A DNA stretch of 64,000 nt from Bradyrhizobium sp. CB2312 (GTDB lineage: Bacteria > Pseudomonadota > Alphaproteobacteria > Rhizobiales > Xanthobacteraceae). The stretch is taken from NCBI RefSeq assembly GCF_029714425.1, contig NZ_CP121668.1:2129501-2193500 (forward strand), read 5' to 3'. A program made the position numbers and the translations under genes. Position 1 is the stretch's first letter. Each line of letters starts with the position of its first letter. This document shows, one piece after another, positions 36,035 to 44,659 of the stretch. The notes below the pieces were generated by a model. That model saw nothing but the letters and a program-made list of their open reading frames with translations. It made no database searches and was not told the DNA's origin.

Positions 36035-37996
36035 ATGGATCTTTTAGCTCAAGCCCGGATCAAGGGCGTTCAATCTGAATTTATCGACGCCCTCGGCAAG
36101 CTGCGGGTCACCGATCCCGTGGCCCTTAAATCCATCCTCGACGCCCTGCCGGAAAAGCGGGTTTACCGCTTCGTCGCCGGGCCGGTCGTGGTCCGTGCCC
36201 TGGGCAATCCGCGCACCGAATTGGCGACGATCGGCGCCGCGCCGCTCAGATGGAAAATCATCGGCAAGGACAGCGTCATCGCGCAAGGCGAGACGCGCGA
36301 GCCTGTGATCGCCTGGCCGGCGGGCCTCCCGCCCGGTTATCACCGGCTGACACTCACCGATGCCGAAGGCGTGAGCGAAGACGTGCCGATGATCGTGGCG
36401 CCGGAGCGCGCCTTCGGCGGCGATTTCGACCGCGGCTGGCTCCTCGCCGTGCAGCTCTACAGCGTCCGCTCGAACCGCAATTGGGGCATCGGCGATTTCA
36501 CCGATCTGGCCGGGCTCCTCCGGCTGGCAAAACAGCTCGGCGCCGACGGCGTCGGGCTCAATCCGCTGCACGTGTTGTTCGACGATCATCCCTCAGATTG
36601 CAGCCCCTATTCGCCGAACAGCCGGCTGTTCCTCAATCCGCTCTATATCGACGTCGAGGCAATCCCCGAATTTTCCGCAGATCTCGTGCCGGATGCGGCT
36701 GCGACCGCTGCGCGGCTCCGCCAGGGCGATCGCGTGCCCTACGCCGCCATGGCGGCCTTGAAATGGCCGGCGTTGCGCGCCGCATTCAACAGCTTCGTGA
36801 CCAGCGCGAGCGCGGCGCGCCGGAAGGCGTTCGACGCCTTCCGCGCCGAACGCGCGCCGCTGTTGTCGCGCTTTGCCTGTTTCGAGGTGCTGCGCCATCG
36901 CTTCACGGGGCCGTGGTGGGACTGGCCGGCGGAATGGCAGCAGCCGGATGAGGCGAAATGCGCGGGCTTGCGCAACGGCCCCGACAAGCGCGAGGTCGAG
37001 TTCGTCGAATTCGTGCAATGGACGGCGGACAGCCAATTGCGTGCCGCAAGGGAGCTGGCGAGCCAGCTCGGCATGCGCGTCGGACTTTATCTCGACGTTG
37101 CCGTCGGCGTGCAGTCCAACGGCTTCGACGCCTGGAACGAGCAGATGGCGATCTCGCGCCATCTCGCGGTCGGCGCGCCGCCCGACGTGCTCAACACCGT
37201 CGGCCAGGACTGGGGCCTAGCCGGCTTCAATGCCGGCGGCCTCGAAGCGCAGTCCTTTGTGCCGTTTGCCGACATGCTGGCCGCGTCGATGCGCCATGCC
37301 GGTGCTATCAGGCTCGATCACGTGCTCGGTTTGAAGCGGCTTTATCTGGTGCCGCGCGGCTTCAAGCCCGACAACGGCGCCTATGTGCAGATGCCGTTCG
37401 AGGCGCTGCTCGGCGCGGTGGTGCGCGAGAGCGCAGCCCACAAATGCATCGTGATCGGCGAGGATCTCGGCACGGTGCCGGAAGGTTTCCGCGAGACCAT
37501 GCAGGATTTCGGCATCTGGTCCTACCTCGTCATGATGTTCGAGCGTGACGATTCCGGCCATTTCCGCAACATCGACCACTACCGGCCGAACGCGCTGGTG
37601 ACGCTGAACACCCATGATCTGTGCACCTATGCGGGCTGGCGCTCGTTCAGCGATCTCAAGATGAAGCGCTCGCTCGGGCTCGATCCCGGCGAGGACGACC
37701 AGGCCCGCTGGGACGCGCTCGGCGCGCTCGACGAGATCCTGCGGCAGAACGGCATCAGCGCCAACGACCTCTATTCGGTGCTCGCCTTCCTGTCGCGCAC
37801 GCCGTCGCGGCTGCTGGCGGTGTCGCTGGAGGACCTGCTCGGCGTGATCGACCAGCCCAACATTCCCGGCACGATCGACGAGCATCCGAACTGGCGCCAG
37901 CGCCTGCCCGTTGCGCTCGACCAGATCGCCAAGAAGGTCGATCTCGCGGCTTTGAAGGCCGCGACGCGGGAACGTTCCTTGGCCAATGGGCGTTGA
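36035..37996 (+). CDS. malQ: 4-alpha-glucanotransferase (amylomaltase)
   Basis: MalQ disproportionates maltodextrins by moving glucan segments between chains. The 653-residue GH77 protein has an N-terminal accessory region (about 1-140), then VQLYSVRSNRNWGIGDFTDL, DCSPYSPNSRLFLNPLY, AIRLDHVLGLKRL (nucleophile Asp), VIGEDLGTVPEGF (acid Glu) and LNTHDLCTYAGW (Asp). The catalytic set is intact. It is transcribed away from the glgE-treY cluster, and its TGA overlaps the next gene's ATG by one base. Confidence 0.96.
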   Translation: MDLLAQARIKGVQSEFIDALGKLRVTDPVALKSILDALPEKRVYRFVAGPVVVRALGNPRTELATIGAAPLRWKIIGKDSVIAQGETREPVIAWPAGLPPGYHRLTLTDAEGVSEDVPMIVAPERAFGGDFDRGWLLAVQLYSVRSNRNWGIGDFTDLAGLLRLAKQLGADGVGLNPLHVLFDDHPSDCSPYSPNSRLFLNPLYIDVEAIPEFSADLVPDAAATAARLRQGDRVPYAAMAALKWPALRAAFNSFVTSASAARRKAFDAFRAERAPLLSRFACFEVLRHRFTGPWWDWPAEWQQPDEAKCAGLRNGPDKREVEFVEFVQWTADSQLRAARELASQLGMRVGLYLDVAVGVQSNGFDAWNEQMAISRHLAVGAPPDVLNTVGQDWGLAGFNAGGLEAQSFVPFADMLAASMRHAGAIRLDHVLGLKRLYLVPRGFKPDNGAYVQMPFEALLGAVVRESAAHKCIVIGEDLGTVPEGFRETMQDFGIWSYLVMMFERDDSGHFRNIDHYRPNALVTLNTHDLCTYAGWRSFSDLKMKRSLGLDPGEDDQARWDALGALDEILRQNGISANDLYSVLAFLSRTPSRLLAVSLEDLLGVIDQPNIPGTIDEHPNWRQRLPVALDQIAKKVDLAALKAATRERSLANGR

Positions 37997-39825
37997 TGAG
38001 CCGGGGTTTCCAGGCTCGAACGACATTGTCTCAGAGGATCGAGGACTACGCGCTGATCGGCGATTGCGAGACCGCTGCGCTGGTCGGGCGCAACGGCTCG
38101 ATTGACTGGCTGTGCTGGCCGGCCTTCGATTCCGACGCCTGCTTCGCCGCGATCCTTGGGACAAACAAGAACGGCCGCTGGCTGGTCACGCCAGCCGATG
38201 ACGTCGTCAAGTCCACGCGCCGCTATCGCGGCGACACTCTCATCCTCGAGACGCGCCTTGAGACCAGGACCGGCACCGTCGCGCTGGTCGACTTCATGCC
38301 GCCGCGCGGCAAGGCCTCGGACGTCGTCCGGCTGGTGCGCGGCATCAGCGGCACGGTGAAGATGCGGATGGAGCTGGTGATCCGCTTCGGCTTCGGCGTC
38401 GACATTCCCTGGGTGCGGCGGATCGACCACTCCCTGCTCGCGATCTGCGGCCAGGACATGACGGTGCTGCGCACGCCGGTCGAGACCCGCGGCGAGGACC
38501 TCACCACGGTGTCCGATTTCGAGGTGAAGGAGGGCGAGACCGTCGCCTTCGTGCTGACCTACGGTCCCTCGCATCTCGAGCCGCCCGGGCCGATCGACCC
38601 CGAGCAGGCGCTCGAAGAGACCGAAGCGTTCTGGAAGGACTGGTGCCGCCATTGCACCCGCGACGGCCCCTATCACGATCTCATCGTGCGCTCGCTGATC
38701 ACGCTGAAGGCGCTGACCTTCGCTCCCACCGGCGGCATCGTCGCCGCGCCCACCACCTCGCTGCCGGAGAAGCTCGGCGGCAGCAGGAACTGGGATTACC
38801 GCTTCTGCTGGCTGCGCGATGCCACCTTCACGCTGCTGGCGCTGATGAACTCGGGCTACACCGAGGAAGCCTCGGCCTGGCACAACTGGCTGTTACGCGC
38901 GGCCGCCGGCGCGCCGGCGAACATGCAGATCATGTACGGCATCTGGGGCCAGCGGCGCCTGCTGGAATGGGAGGCGGGCTGGCTCGCCGGCTATGAGGGC
39001 GCGCAGCCGGTGCGCGTCGGCAATGCCGCGCATGCGCAGCTCCAGCTCGACGTCTACGGCGAGTTGATCGACGCCTTCCACCAGTCGCGCATGGCCAAGC
39101 TGAAGCTCGACGAGGAGAGCTGGGCATTGGAATGCAACGTGCTCAATCACCTCGCCGAGGTCTGGGACAAGCCCGACCACGGCATCTGGGAGCGGCGCGG
39201 TCAGCCGAGGCATTACGTCTTCTCGAAGGTGATGACCTGGGTCGCCTTCGACCGCGGCATCAAGAGCGCCGAGACTTTTGGCTTCAAGGCGCCGCTGCTG
39301 CACTGGCGCGCCTTGCGCGAGGCCATTCATCGTGACGTCTGCCGCAGGGGTTTCGACGCGGAGGGGAATGCTTTCGTCGAGTCCTATGGCTCGAAGCTGC
39401 TCGATGCCAGCGTGCTGCTGCTGCCCGGCGTCGGCTTCCTGCCGGCCGACGACCCGCGCATCCGCGGCACCATCGCGGCGGTCGAACAGCACCTGATGCG
39501 CGACGGCTTCGTGCTGCGGCACGACCCGCGCGAGGTGCCTGCGGACCAGCCGCCGCTCGAAGGCGCGTTCCTGGCCTGCAGCCTGTGGCTCGCCGATGCC
39601 TATGTGCTGTCGGGCGATCTCGACAAGGCGCAAGTCTTGTTCGACCGCGTGGTCGGCATTGCCAACGATGTCGGGCTACTCGCCGAGGAATATGATTCCG
39701 TGGCGCGACGCCAGACCGGCAATTTCCCGCAGGCCTTGACCCACATCGCGCTGATCAACACCGCGCATAATCTGTCGGCGGCGAGGCAGAAGAGCGAGAA
39801 GCCGGCGATGCAGCGGTCGAAGTAG
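37996..39825 (+). CDS. GH15-family glucoamylase or trehalase
   Basis: This 609-residue protein is a bacterial GH15 glycoside hydrolase with an N-terminal beta-sandwich (IEDYALIGDCETAALVGRNG) and an (alpha/alpha)6 barrel. NWDYRFCWLRDATFTL, WERRGQPRHYVFSKVMTW and FLACSLWLADAY are standard blocks, with the catalytic acid in the GIWE segment. Members act as glucoamylases releasing glucose from dextrins, and some actinobacterial ones are trehalases, so the substrate is open. It is translationally coupled to malQ (TGATG) and probably degrades glycogen- or trehalose-pathway intermediates. Confidence 0.9.
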   Translation: MSRGFQARTTLSQRIEDYALIGDCETAALVGRNGSIDWLCWPAFDSDACFAAILGTNKNGRWLVTPADDVVKSTRRYRGDTLILETRLETRTGTVALVDFMPPRGKASDVVRLVRGISGTVKMRMELVIRFGFGVDIPWVRRIDHSLLAICGQDMTVLRTPVETRGEDLTTVSDFEVKEGETVAFVLTYGPSHLEPPGPIDPEQALEETEAFWKDWCRHCTRDGPYHDLIVRSLITLKALTFAPTGGIVAAPTTSLPEKLGGSRNWDYRFCWLRDATFTLLALMNSGYTEEASAWHNWLLRAAAGAPANMQIMYGIWGQRRLLEWEAGWLAGYEGAQPVRVGNAAHAQLQLDVYGELIDAFHQSRMAKLKLDEESWALECNVLNHLAEVWDKPDHGIWERRGQPRHYVFSKVMTWVAFDRGIKSAETFGFKAPLLHWRALREAIHRDVCRRGFDAEGNAFVESYGSKLLDASVLLLPGVGFLPADDPRIRGTIAAVEQHLMRDGFVLRHDPREVPADQPPLEGAFLACSLWLADAYVLSGDLDKAQVLFDRVVGIANDVGLLAEEYDSVARRQTGNFPQALTHIALINTAHNLSAARQKSEKPAMQRSK

Positions 39826-39864
39826 TGACCGTGCATGAGCTTTGATTGCTACCAGAGCGGAGGT

Positions 39865-39978
39865 GCGCTCCCTCCCCCGCTTGCGGGGGAGGGTTGGGGA
39901 GAGGGTGTCTCTGCTGGGCGAGAACCCCCGAGAGGAGAGAACCCTCACCCGCCGCCTCTCCCGCAAGCGGGAGAGGTT
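39865..39978. repeat. Dispersed repeat, family C, copy 1
   Basis: This element begins GCGCTCCCTCCCCCGCTTGC and GGGGGAGGGTTGGGGAGAG follows shortly; it ends in CTCTCCCGCAAGCGGGAGAG. Each end is itself a hairpin. Related copies are at 53536-53684 (same orientation) and 55277-55424 (inverted). It lies between the convergent ends of the GH15 gene and the HAD gene. Confidence 0.85.
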
Positions 39979-39998
39979 GAAACCAGCTGGCAGCCCGT

Positions 39999-40811
39999 CT
40001 AGCCCACCCCATTCCACTTCAAGACCATCTCCATCGCCTCGGCAAAACCATCCTGCTCGTTGCTCGCGGTGACGTGGGTGGCCTGGTCCTTGACGTTGTC
40101 GGTGGCGTTGCCCATGGCGATCGAGGTGCCGCTGACGCGGAACATGGCGAGGTCGTTCTGCATGTCGCCGATGGTGGCGACCGCATCGGTCGAGATGCCG
40201 AGGCGCTTGGCCATGGCCTCGACGAACGTGCCCTTGTTGAAGCCGGGCGGAGTGATGTCGAGATAGTAGGTCTGCGAGCGCACCGCGGTGGCCTCGCTGC
40301 CGAGGGCCTCCTGCATCGCCTTCTCGCAAGCCTCGAGCCCGGCGGCATCGGCGCTGGCGCCGACGATCTTGCAGGCGCTGGCGAGGTACGGCGAAAAATC
40401 CGTCACGATGGTGGGGTCGGAGCGGATGGTGTGCTGCTCATGCGCGACATATTTGCCGTTCGGGTTGTCGATCAGCCATTTGTCGTAGGTGAACAGCCAG
40501 ATGTCGGCGCCGAACTCGCGCAGGATCTGCAACGACCGTTCGGCGGCGCCCGCCGGAATCAGGTGCTGCTCGACCGGCCTCATCTCGGGATCGATGATCG
40601 AGGAGCCATTGAACGGGCCGACCGGCAGCCACAGCGCCAGCGGCTCGATCAGGAAGCGCATGCCGATGGCGGGGCGGCTGGAGGTGATGGTGAAGCCGAT
40701 GCCGGCCTGGTGCAGCCGCTGCACCGCGCTCCTCGCGCGCTCGGTCAGCGTTTTGTCCTTGGTCAGCAGCGTGCCGTCGACGTCGGAGACAACGAGTGAG
40801 ATTTTCGTCAT
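39999..40811 (-). CDS. HAD-superfamily Cof-type phosphatase
   Basis: The 270-residue protein is a class IIB HAD hydrolase of the Cof/SupH type, which dephosphorylates small phosphorylated sugars or cofactors. Motif I VSDVDGTLL carries the two catalytic Asp residues, TSSRPAIG is motif II, and the IGDMQNDLAMF block is motif IV. GIS.DAVATIGD and MGNATDNVKDQA are typical. It is the last gene of the pentose-phosphate operon, 14 bp after gntK, so a sugar-phosphate substrate is plausible but unproven. Confidence 0.9.
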   Translation of the reverse strand: MTKISLVVSDVDGTLLTKDKTLTERARSAVQRLHQAGIGFTITSSRPAIGMRFLIEPLALWLPVGPFNGSSIIDPEMRPVEQHLIPAGAAERSLQILREFGADIWLFTYDKWLIDNPNGKYVAHEQHTIRSDPTIVTDFSPYLASACKIVGASADAAGLEACEKAMQEALGSEATAVRSQTYYLDITPPGFNKGTFVEAMAKRLGISTDAVATIGDMQNDLAMFRVSGTSIAMGNATDNVKDQATHVTASNEQDGFAEAMEMVLKWNGVG

Positions 40812-40825
40812 GGCAGGACCTTTGG

Positions 40826-41362
40826 TTATGGCCTCAGCGTCGCGCCGCCCAGTTTCAACTGCCGGACGATGCCGTCGACGATCGCCTCGACAGTCTCGTC
40901 GATCGAGACGGTGACGACGTGCTCGCCCGCCTCCGGCGGCTCGAGCGTGTCGAACTGGCTCTTCAGCAACCCGGGCGGCATGAAATGACCCTTGCGCTGC
41001 GCCAGCCGCTCGGCGATCAGCTCCTTCGTGCCCCTCAGGAACACGAAGCGGACGTCGTCGCGTCCGCGCAGCAGCACGTCGCGGTAGGTGTGCTTCAGCG
41101 CCGAGCAGGCGATGATGACGTGCCCGCCCTTGCCGCAGACCCGCGCGATCTCGTCGGCGATGGCGTTGAGCCAGGGCCAGCGGTCCTCGTCGGTGAGGGG
41201 ATGGCCGGCCCGCATCTTCTCCACGTTGCTCGCGGGGTGAAAGCTGTCGCCGTCCTCGAAGCGCCAGCCGAGCCGCTCACCGAGCGCGGCTGCAACTGTG
41301 CTCTTGCCCGAACCCGACACGCCCATCACGATCAACGCACAAGGTGCTTCAACGCCCGCCAC
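40826..41362 (-). CDS. gntK: Gluconokinase
   Basis: GntK phosphorylates D-gluconate to 6-phosphogluconate, the substrate of Gnd encoded upstream. The 178-residue protein has the Walker A motif MGVSGSGKST and the family blocks FEDGDSFHPASNVEKM, GHPLTDEDRWPWL and CSALKHTYRDVL. A GTG at 41362 is chosen, with GGAGGG five bases upstream. This overlaps the pgl stop by 14 bases and gives the normal length. Confidence 0.96.
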   Translation of the reverse strand: MAGVEAPCALIVMGVSGSGKSTVAAALGERLGWRFEDGDSFHPASNVEKMRAGHPLTDEDRWPWLNAIADEIARVCGKGGHVIIACSALKHTYRDVLLRGRDDVRFVFLRGTKELIAERLAQRKGHFMPPGLLKSQFDTLEPPEAGEHVVTVSIDETVEAIVDGIVRQLKLGGATLRP

Positions 41363-42098
41363 GAATTCCCTCCGGAAGCGCGGCCCTGTCGACCAGCCAG
41401 ACGGTCTCACCATTCGAGCGCGCGCGTACAGCCGGCAGATTCTCGCCATTGAGGAGGCGCGTCAAGATCGGCTGCTTGTCGTGCCCGGCAATCTCGAACA
41501 GCATCTCGCGGCAGGACGCCAAAGCGGGCAGCGTGAGCGACACCCGCGGCACGAACGGCGCGACATTGGCCTTGGGCACGCCGACGACCCAGCGCGCGGT
41601 CTCCTCGATCTCGGGATAGCCGGGAAACAGCGAGGCGGTGTGACCGTCCGGCCCTGCACCCATCAGGACCATGTCGAACAGCGGCCGCGCCGGATCGAGC
41701 CGGTCCGAGCCGTAGAAGGCCTGCAGCTCGCGCGCATAGGCCGCGGCGCTGGCATCGGGATTTCCGGCGGTGGTCGGGATCGGATGGATATGGCCAGCGG
41801 GCGCATTGCGATCGAGAAAGGTCGCGCGCGCCACCGCCATGTTGTTGAGCGGATCGCTCTCTGGGACAAAACGCTCGTCACCGATGAACCAGTGCACGCG
41901 GTCCCACGGAATCCTGCCGCGCCATGCGTCGCTGCCGAGTAGTTGATAGAGCTTCTTCGGGCTGGAGCCGCCGGTGAGGCAGATCGCGATGCGCGAGGGA
42001 TTGGCTGATATCCGCGCCATCACCCGCTCGGCTGCGGTTTGCGCCAGAGCCTCGGCGTCGGCCGCGACGATCAGCTCCGGCTGGCCGGCTGCAGCCAT
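41349..42098 (-). CDS. pgl: 6-phosphogluconolactonase
   Basis: Pgl hydrolyses 6-phosphogluconolactone made by Zwf. The 249-residue DevB-type protein has ICLTGGSSPKKLYQLL, WFIGDERFVPESDPLNN, MGAGPDGHTASLFPG and the late RVSLTLPAL. Its ATG overlaps the zwf stop (TGATG), and it overlaps gntK by 14 bases, so the three are translationally coupled. Confidence 0.97.
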   Translation of the reverse strand: MAAAGQPELIVAADAEALAQTAAERVMARISANPSRIAICLTGGSSPKKLYQLLGSDAWRGRIPWDRVHWFIGDERFVPESDPLNNMAVARATFLDRNAPAGHIHPIPTTAGNPDASAAAYARELQAFYGSDRLDPARPLFDMVLMGAGPDGHTASLFPGYPEIEETARWVVGVPKANVAPFVPRVSLTLPALASCREMLFEIAGHDKQPILTRLLNGENLPAVRARSNGETVWLVDRAALPEGIRGGR

Positions 42099-43609
42099 CA
42101 CGAATATTTCCGCCAGCTGCGCCCGTCGCGGCGAAGCAGCTCGTCGGCGCATTTCGGGCCGTCGCTGCCGGCCTGATAGGTCTCGATGCCGTTGGTGCCG
42201 GCATTTTTCCAGGCGTCCAGGAACGGCTGCACCGCCTGCCATCCGGCCTCGACGCCGTCGGCGCGCTGGAACAGGATGTTGTCGCCGATCATGCAGTCGT
42301 AGATCAGCGTCTCGTATCCGGTCGAGGGATCGGCGCGGAAATAGTCGCCGTACTTGAACTTCATCTCGACGCCGTCGATGGTGATGCTCGGCCCCGGAAT
42401 CTTGGCGTTGAACTGCAGCTCGATGGTCTCGGTCGGCGCGATGCCGATGGTGAGGAAGTTCTGCGACAGGCGGTCGACGTCCGTGCCCGTGAACATCGAC
42501 AGCGGCGCCTGCTTGAACTTGATCGCGACTTCCGTGCGCTTGTGGCCGAGCGCCTTGCCGGTCCGCAGATAGAACGGCACGCCGGCCCAGCGCCAATTGT
42601 CGATCATCAGCTTCAGCGCGACAAAGGTCTCGGTGCTGCTGCCGGGCTTGACGTCCTCGGTCTTGCGATAGTCCGGGATCTCGTCCTCGCCGATGCGCCC
42701 CGCGAGATATTGCGCGCGCACCGAGCTTCGCAACGCCTCTTCCTCGTTCGGTTGCTGGATCGCGGTGAGCACGTCGGCCTTCTCCGAGCGCACGGAATGC
42801 GCATCGAAACGGGCGGGGGGCTCCATCGCCACCAGCGACATCAGCTGGAACAGATGGTTCGGCACCATGTCGCGCAGCGCGCCGGTGGCATCGTAGAAGC
42901 CGCCGCGATGGCCGACGCCGAGCTTTTCCTCCACCGTGATCTGGACGTGGTCGATATGATTGCGATTCCAGATCGGCTCGAACATGCCGTTGGCAAAGCG
43001 CAGCACCAGGATGTTCTGCACCGTCTCCTTGCCGAGATAATGATCGATCCGGTAGATCTGGTGCTCGTCCATGATCTTCAGCAGCTCGCCGTTCAGCGCG
43101 CGCGCCGAGGCGAGGTCGGTGCCGAACGGCTTTTCGATCACGAGCCTGCGCCAGGCGCCGTTCTCCTTCATCATGCCGGTGCGGCCGAGCTCGCGCGCCG
43201 TCGGCGCGAACGCGGCCGGCGGGGTCGCGAGGTAGAACAACCGGTTGCCGCCGGTGTCCTGCGCGCATTCCAGCGAATCCAGATGCTCGCGCAGGCGATC
43301 GAAAGAAGGCGGGTCCTTCGCATCGGCTTCGACGAAGGTGACGCATTCGAGCAGCTTCCGGGCGATGTCGTCGTCCACGGGCCGCGTCGCGAATTGCCGC
43401 AGGCCCTTCAGCAGGCTGTCGCGCAGCTCGTCATCCGACTGGCCCCTGCGGGCCACGCCGACGACGCAGAACTTTTCCGGCAGCAGGTGCTCGGCGGCGA
43501 GATTGTAGAGCGACGGCATCACCAGGCGATGGGTGAGGTCTCCGGTGACGCCGAAGATGACGAAGGCGCAATTTTCCGGCTTGCGCTTGGCTTGCGGGTC
43601 TTTTGTCAC
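42098..43609 (-). CDS. zwf: Glucose-6-phosphate 1-dehydrogenase
   Basis: Zwf oxidises glucose-6-phosphate and feeds the Entner-Doudoroff and pentose-phosphate routes with NADPH. The 503-residue protein has the coenzyme fold start VIFGVTGDLTHR, the conserved IEKPFGTDL lysine motif, and the catalytic RIDHYLGKETVQN block. Length is standard. It lies 32 bp after gnd and overlaps pgl. Confidence 0.98.
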   Translation of the reverse strand: MTKDPQAKRKPENCAFVIFGVTGDLTHRLVMPSLYNLAAEHLLPEKFCVVGVARRGQSDDELRDSLLKGLRQFATRPVDDDIARKLLECVTFVEADAKDPPSFDRLREHLDSLECAQDTGGNRLFYLATPPAAFAPTARELGRTGMMKENGAWRRLVIEKPFGTDLASARALNGELLKIMDEHQIYRIDHYLGKETVQNILVLRFANGMFEPIWNRNHIDHVQITVEEKLGVGHRGGFYDATGALRDMVPNHLFQLMSLVAMEPPARFDAHSVRSEKADVLTAIQQPNEEEALRSSVRAQYLAGRIGEDEIPDYRKTEDVKPGSSTETFVALKLMIDNWRWAGVPFYLRTGKALGHKRTEVAIKFKQAPLSMFTGTDVDRLSQNFLTIGIAPTETIELQFNAKIPGPSITIDGVEMKFKYGDYFRADPSTGYETLIYDCMIGDNILFQRADGVEAGWQAVQPFLDAWKNAGTNGIETYQAGSDGPKCADELLRRDGRSWRKYS

Positions 43610-43641
43610 GAATGTTGGGCCTTCGTTTGTTACTTGTTGCT

Positions 43642-44646
43642 TCAGCGCTTATTTGGGCTCGCCGCGCCCGGCGGCTTCGGCTCCTTGTGGCCGCCGAAAC
43701 CCGCACGCATCGCGGAGAGAATTTTTTCGGCGAAGGTGTGTTCCTTGCGGGAACGGAAGCGTGTGTAGAGCGCAGCGGTCAGCACCTCTGCCGGCACCGC
43801 CTCGTCGATCGCCGCATTGACGGTCCAGCGTCCCTCGCCGGAATCTTCCACGAAGCCCGAATATTCCGACAGAAGCGGGCTGTCGGCGAGCGCAGTGGAG
43901 GTGAGGTCGAGCAGCCAGGACGGGATCACGCTGCCGCGCCGCCAGACCTCGGCGATGTCGGCGAGATCGAAATCGTAGCGATGATCCGCCGGCAGCGCCT
44001 CGATATTGGCATTCTTGAGGATGTCGAAGCCTTCGGCATAGGCCTGCATCAGGCCGTATTCGATGCCGTTGTGGATCATCTTGACGAAATGGCCCGCGCC
44101 GACCGGACCTGCATGGATGTAGCCCTGCTCGATGCGGGGATCGCGTCCCTCGCGTCCTTCGGTGCGCGGGATCTCGCCGGCGCCCGGTGCGAGCGCGGCA
44201 AAGATCGGATCGAGCCGGTCTACCACGGCCTTCTCGCCGCCGATCATCATGCAATAGCCGCGGTCGAGGCCCCAGACGCCGCCGGAGGTGCCGACGTCGA
44301 CATAATGGATGCCGCGCGCCTTCAGCGCCTTGCCGCGGCGGACGTCGTCCTGCCAGAAGGTGTTGCCGCCGTCGATGATGACGTCGCCGTCCTGCATCAC
44401 GCCGGCGATCGTCTCGATCGTGGTCTCGGTGATGTGGCCGGCCGGCAGCATCACCCAGGCCGTGCGCGGCCGCTCGAGTTTCGAGATGAACTCTTCGAGC
44501 GTGGCCGAGCCGACCGCGCCGTCTGCGGTAAGGCCGGCGACGGCCTTGGCGTCCTTGTCATAGACCACGGTCGTATGGCCGTGGCGCATCAGGCGGCGAA
44601 CGATGTTGCCGCCCATCCGGCCGAGGCCGATCATGCCGAGTTGCAT
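43642..44646 (-). CDS. gnd: 6-phosphogluconate dehydrogenase, decarboxylating (short type)
   Basis: Gnd converts 6-phosphogluconate to ribulose-5-phosphate. The 334-residue protein is the shorter form, often NAD-linked, rather than the ~470-residue NADP form. It has [15 protein letters not shown] (Rossmann start), [23 protein letters not shown] and [19 protein letters not shown] with the catalytic lysine. Coenzyme preference is inferred from type only. It lies 13 bp after tal-pgi in the same operon. Confidence 0.95.
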   Translation of the reverse strand: MQLGMIGLGRMGGNIVRRLMRHGHTTVVYDKDAKAVAGLTADGAVGSATLEEFISKLERPRTAWVMLPAGHITETTIETIAGVMQDGDVIIDGGNTFWQDDVRRGKALKARGIHYVDVGTSGGVWGLDRGYCMMIGGEKAVVDRLDPIFAALAPGAGEIPRTEGREGRDPRIEQGYIHAGPVGAGHFVKMIHNGIEYGLMQAYAEGFDILKNANIEALPADHRYDFDLADIAEVWRRGSVIPSWLLDLTSTALADSPLLSEYSGFVEDSGEGRWTVNAAIDEAVPAEVLTAALYTRFRSRKEHTFAEKILSAMRAGFGGHKEPKPPGAASPNKR

Positions 44647-44659
44647 GTGAGAGATCTCC

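Noticed and set aside
41349..43346. Single minus-strand frame covering pgl and most of the zwf gene
   Set aside because: Only its C-terminal part is pgl; the upstream part is zwf read out of frame. Pgl starts at 42098.
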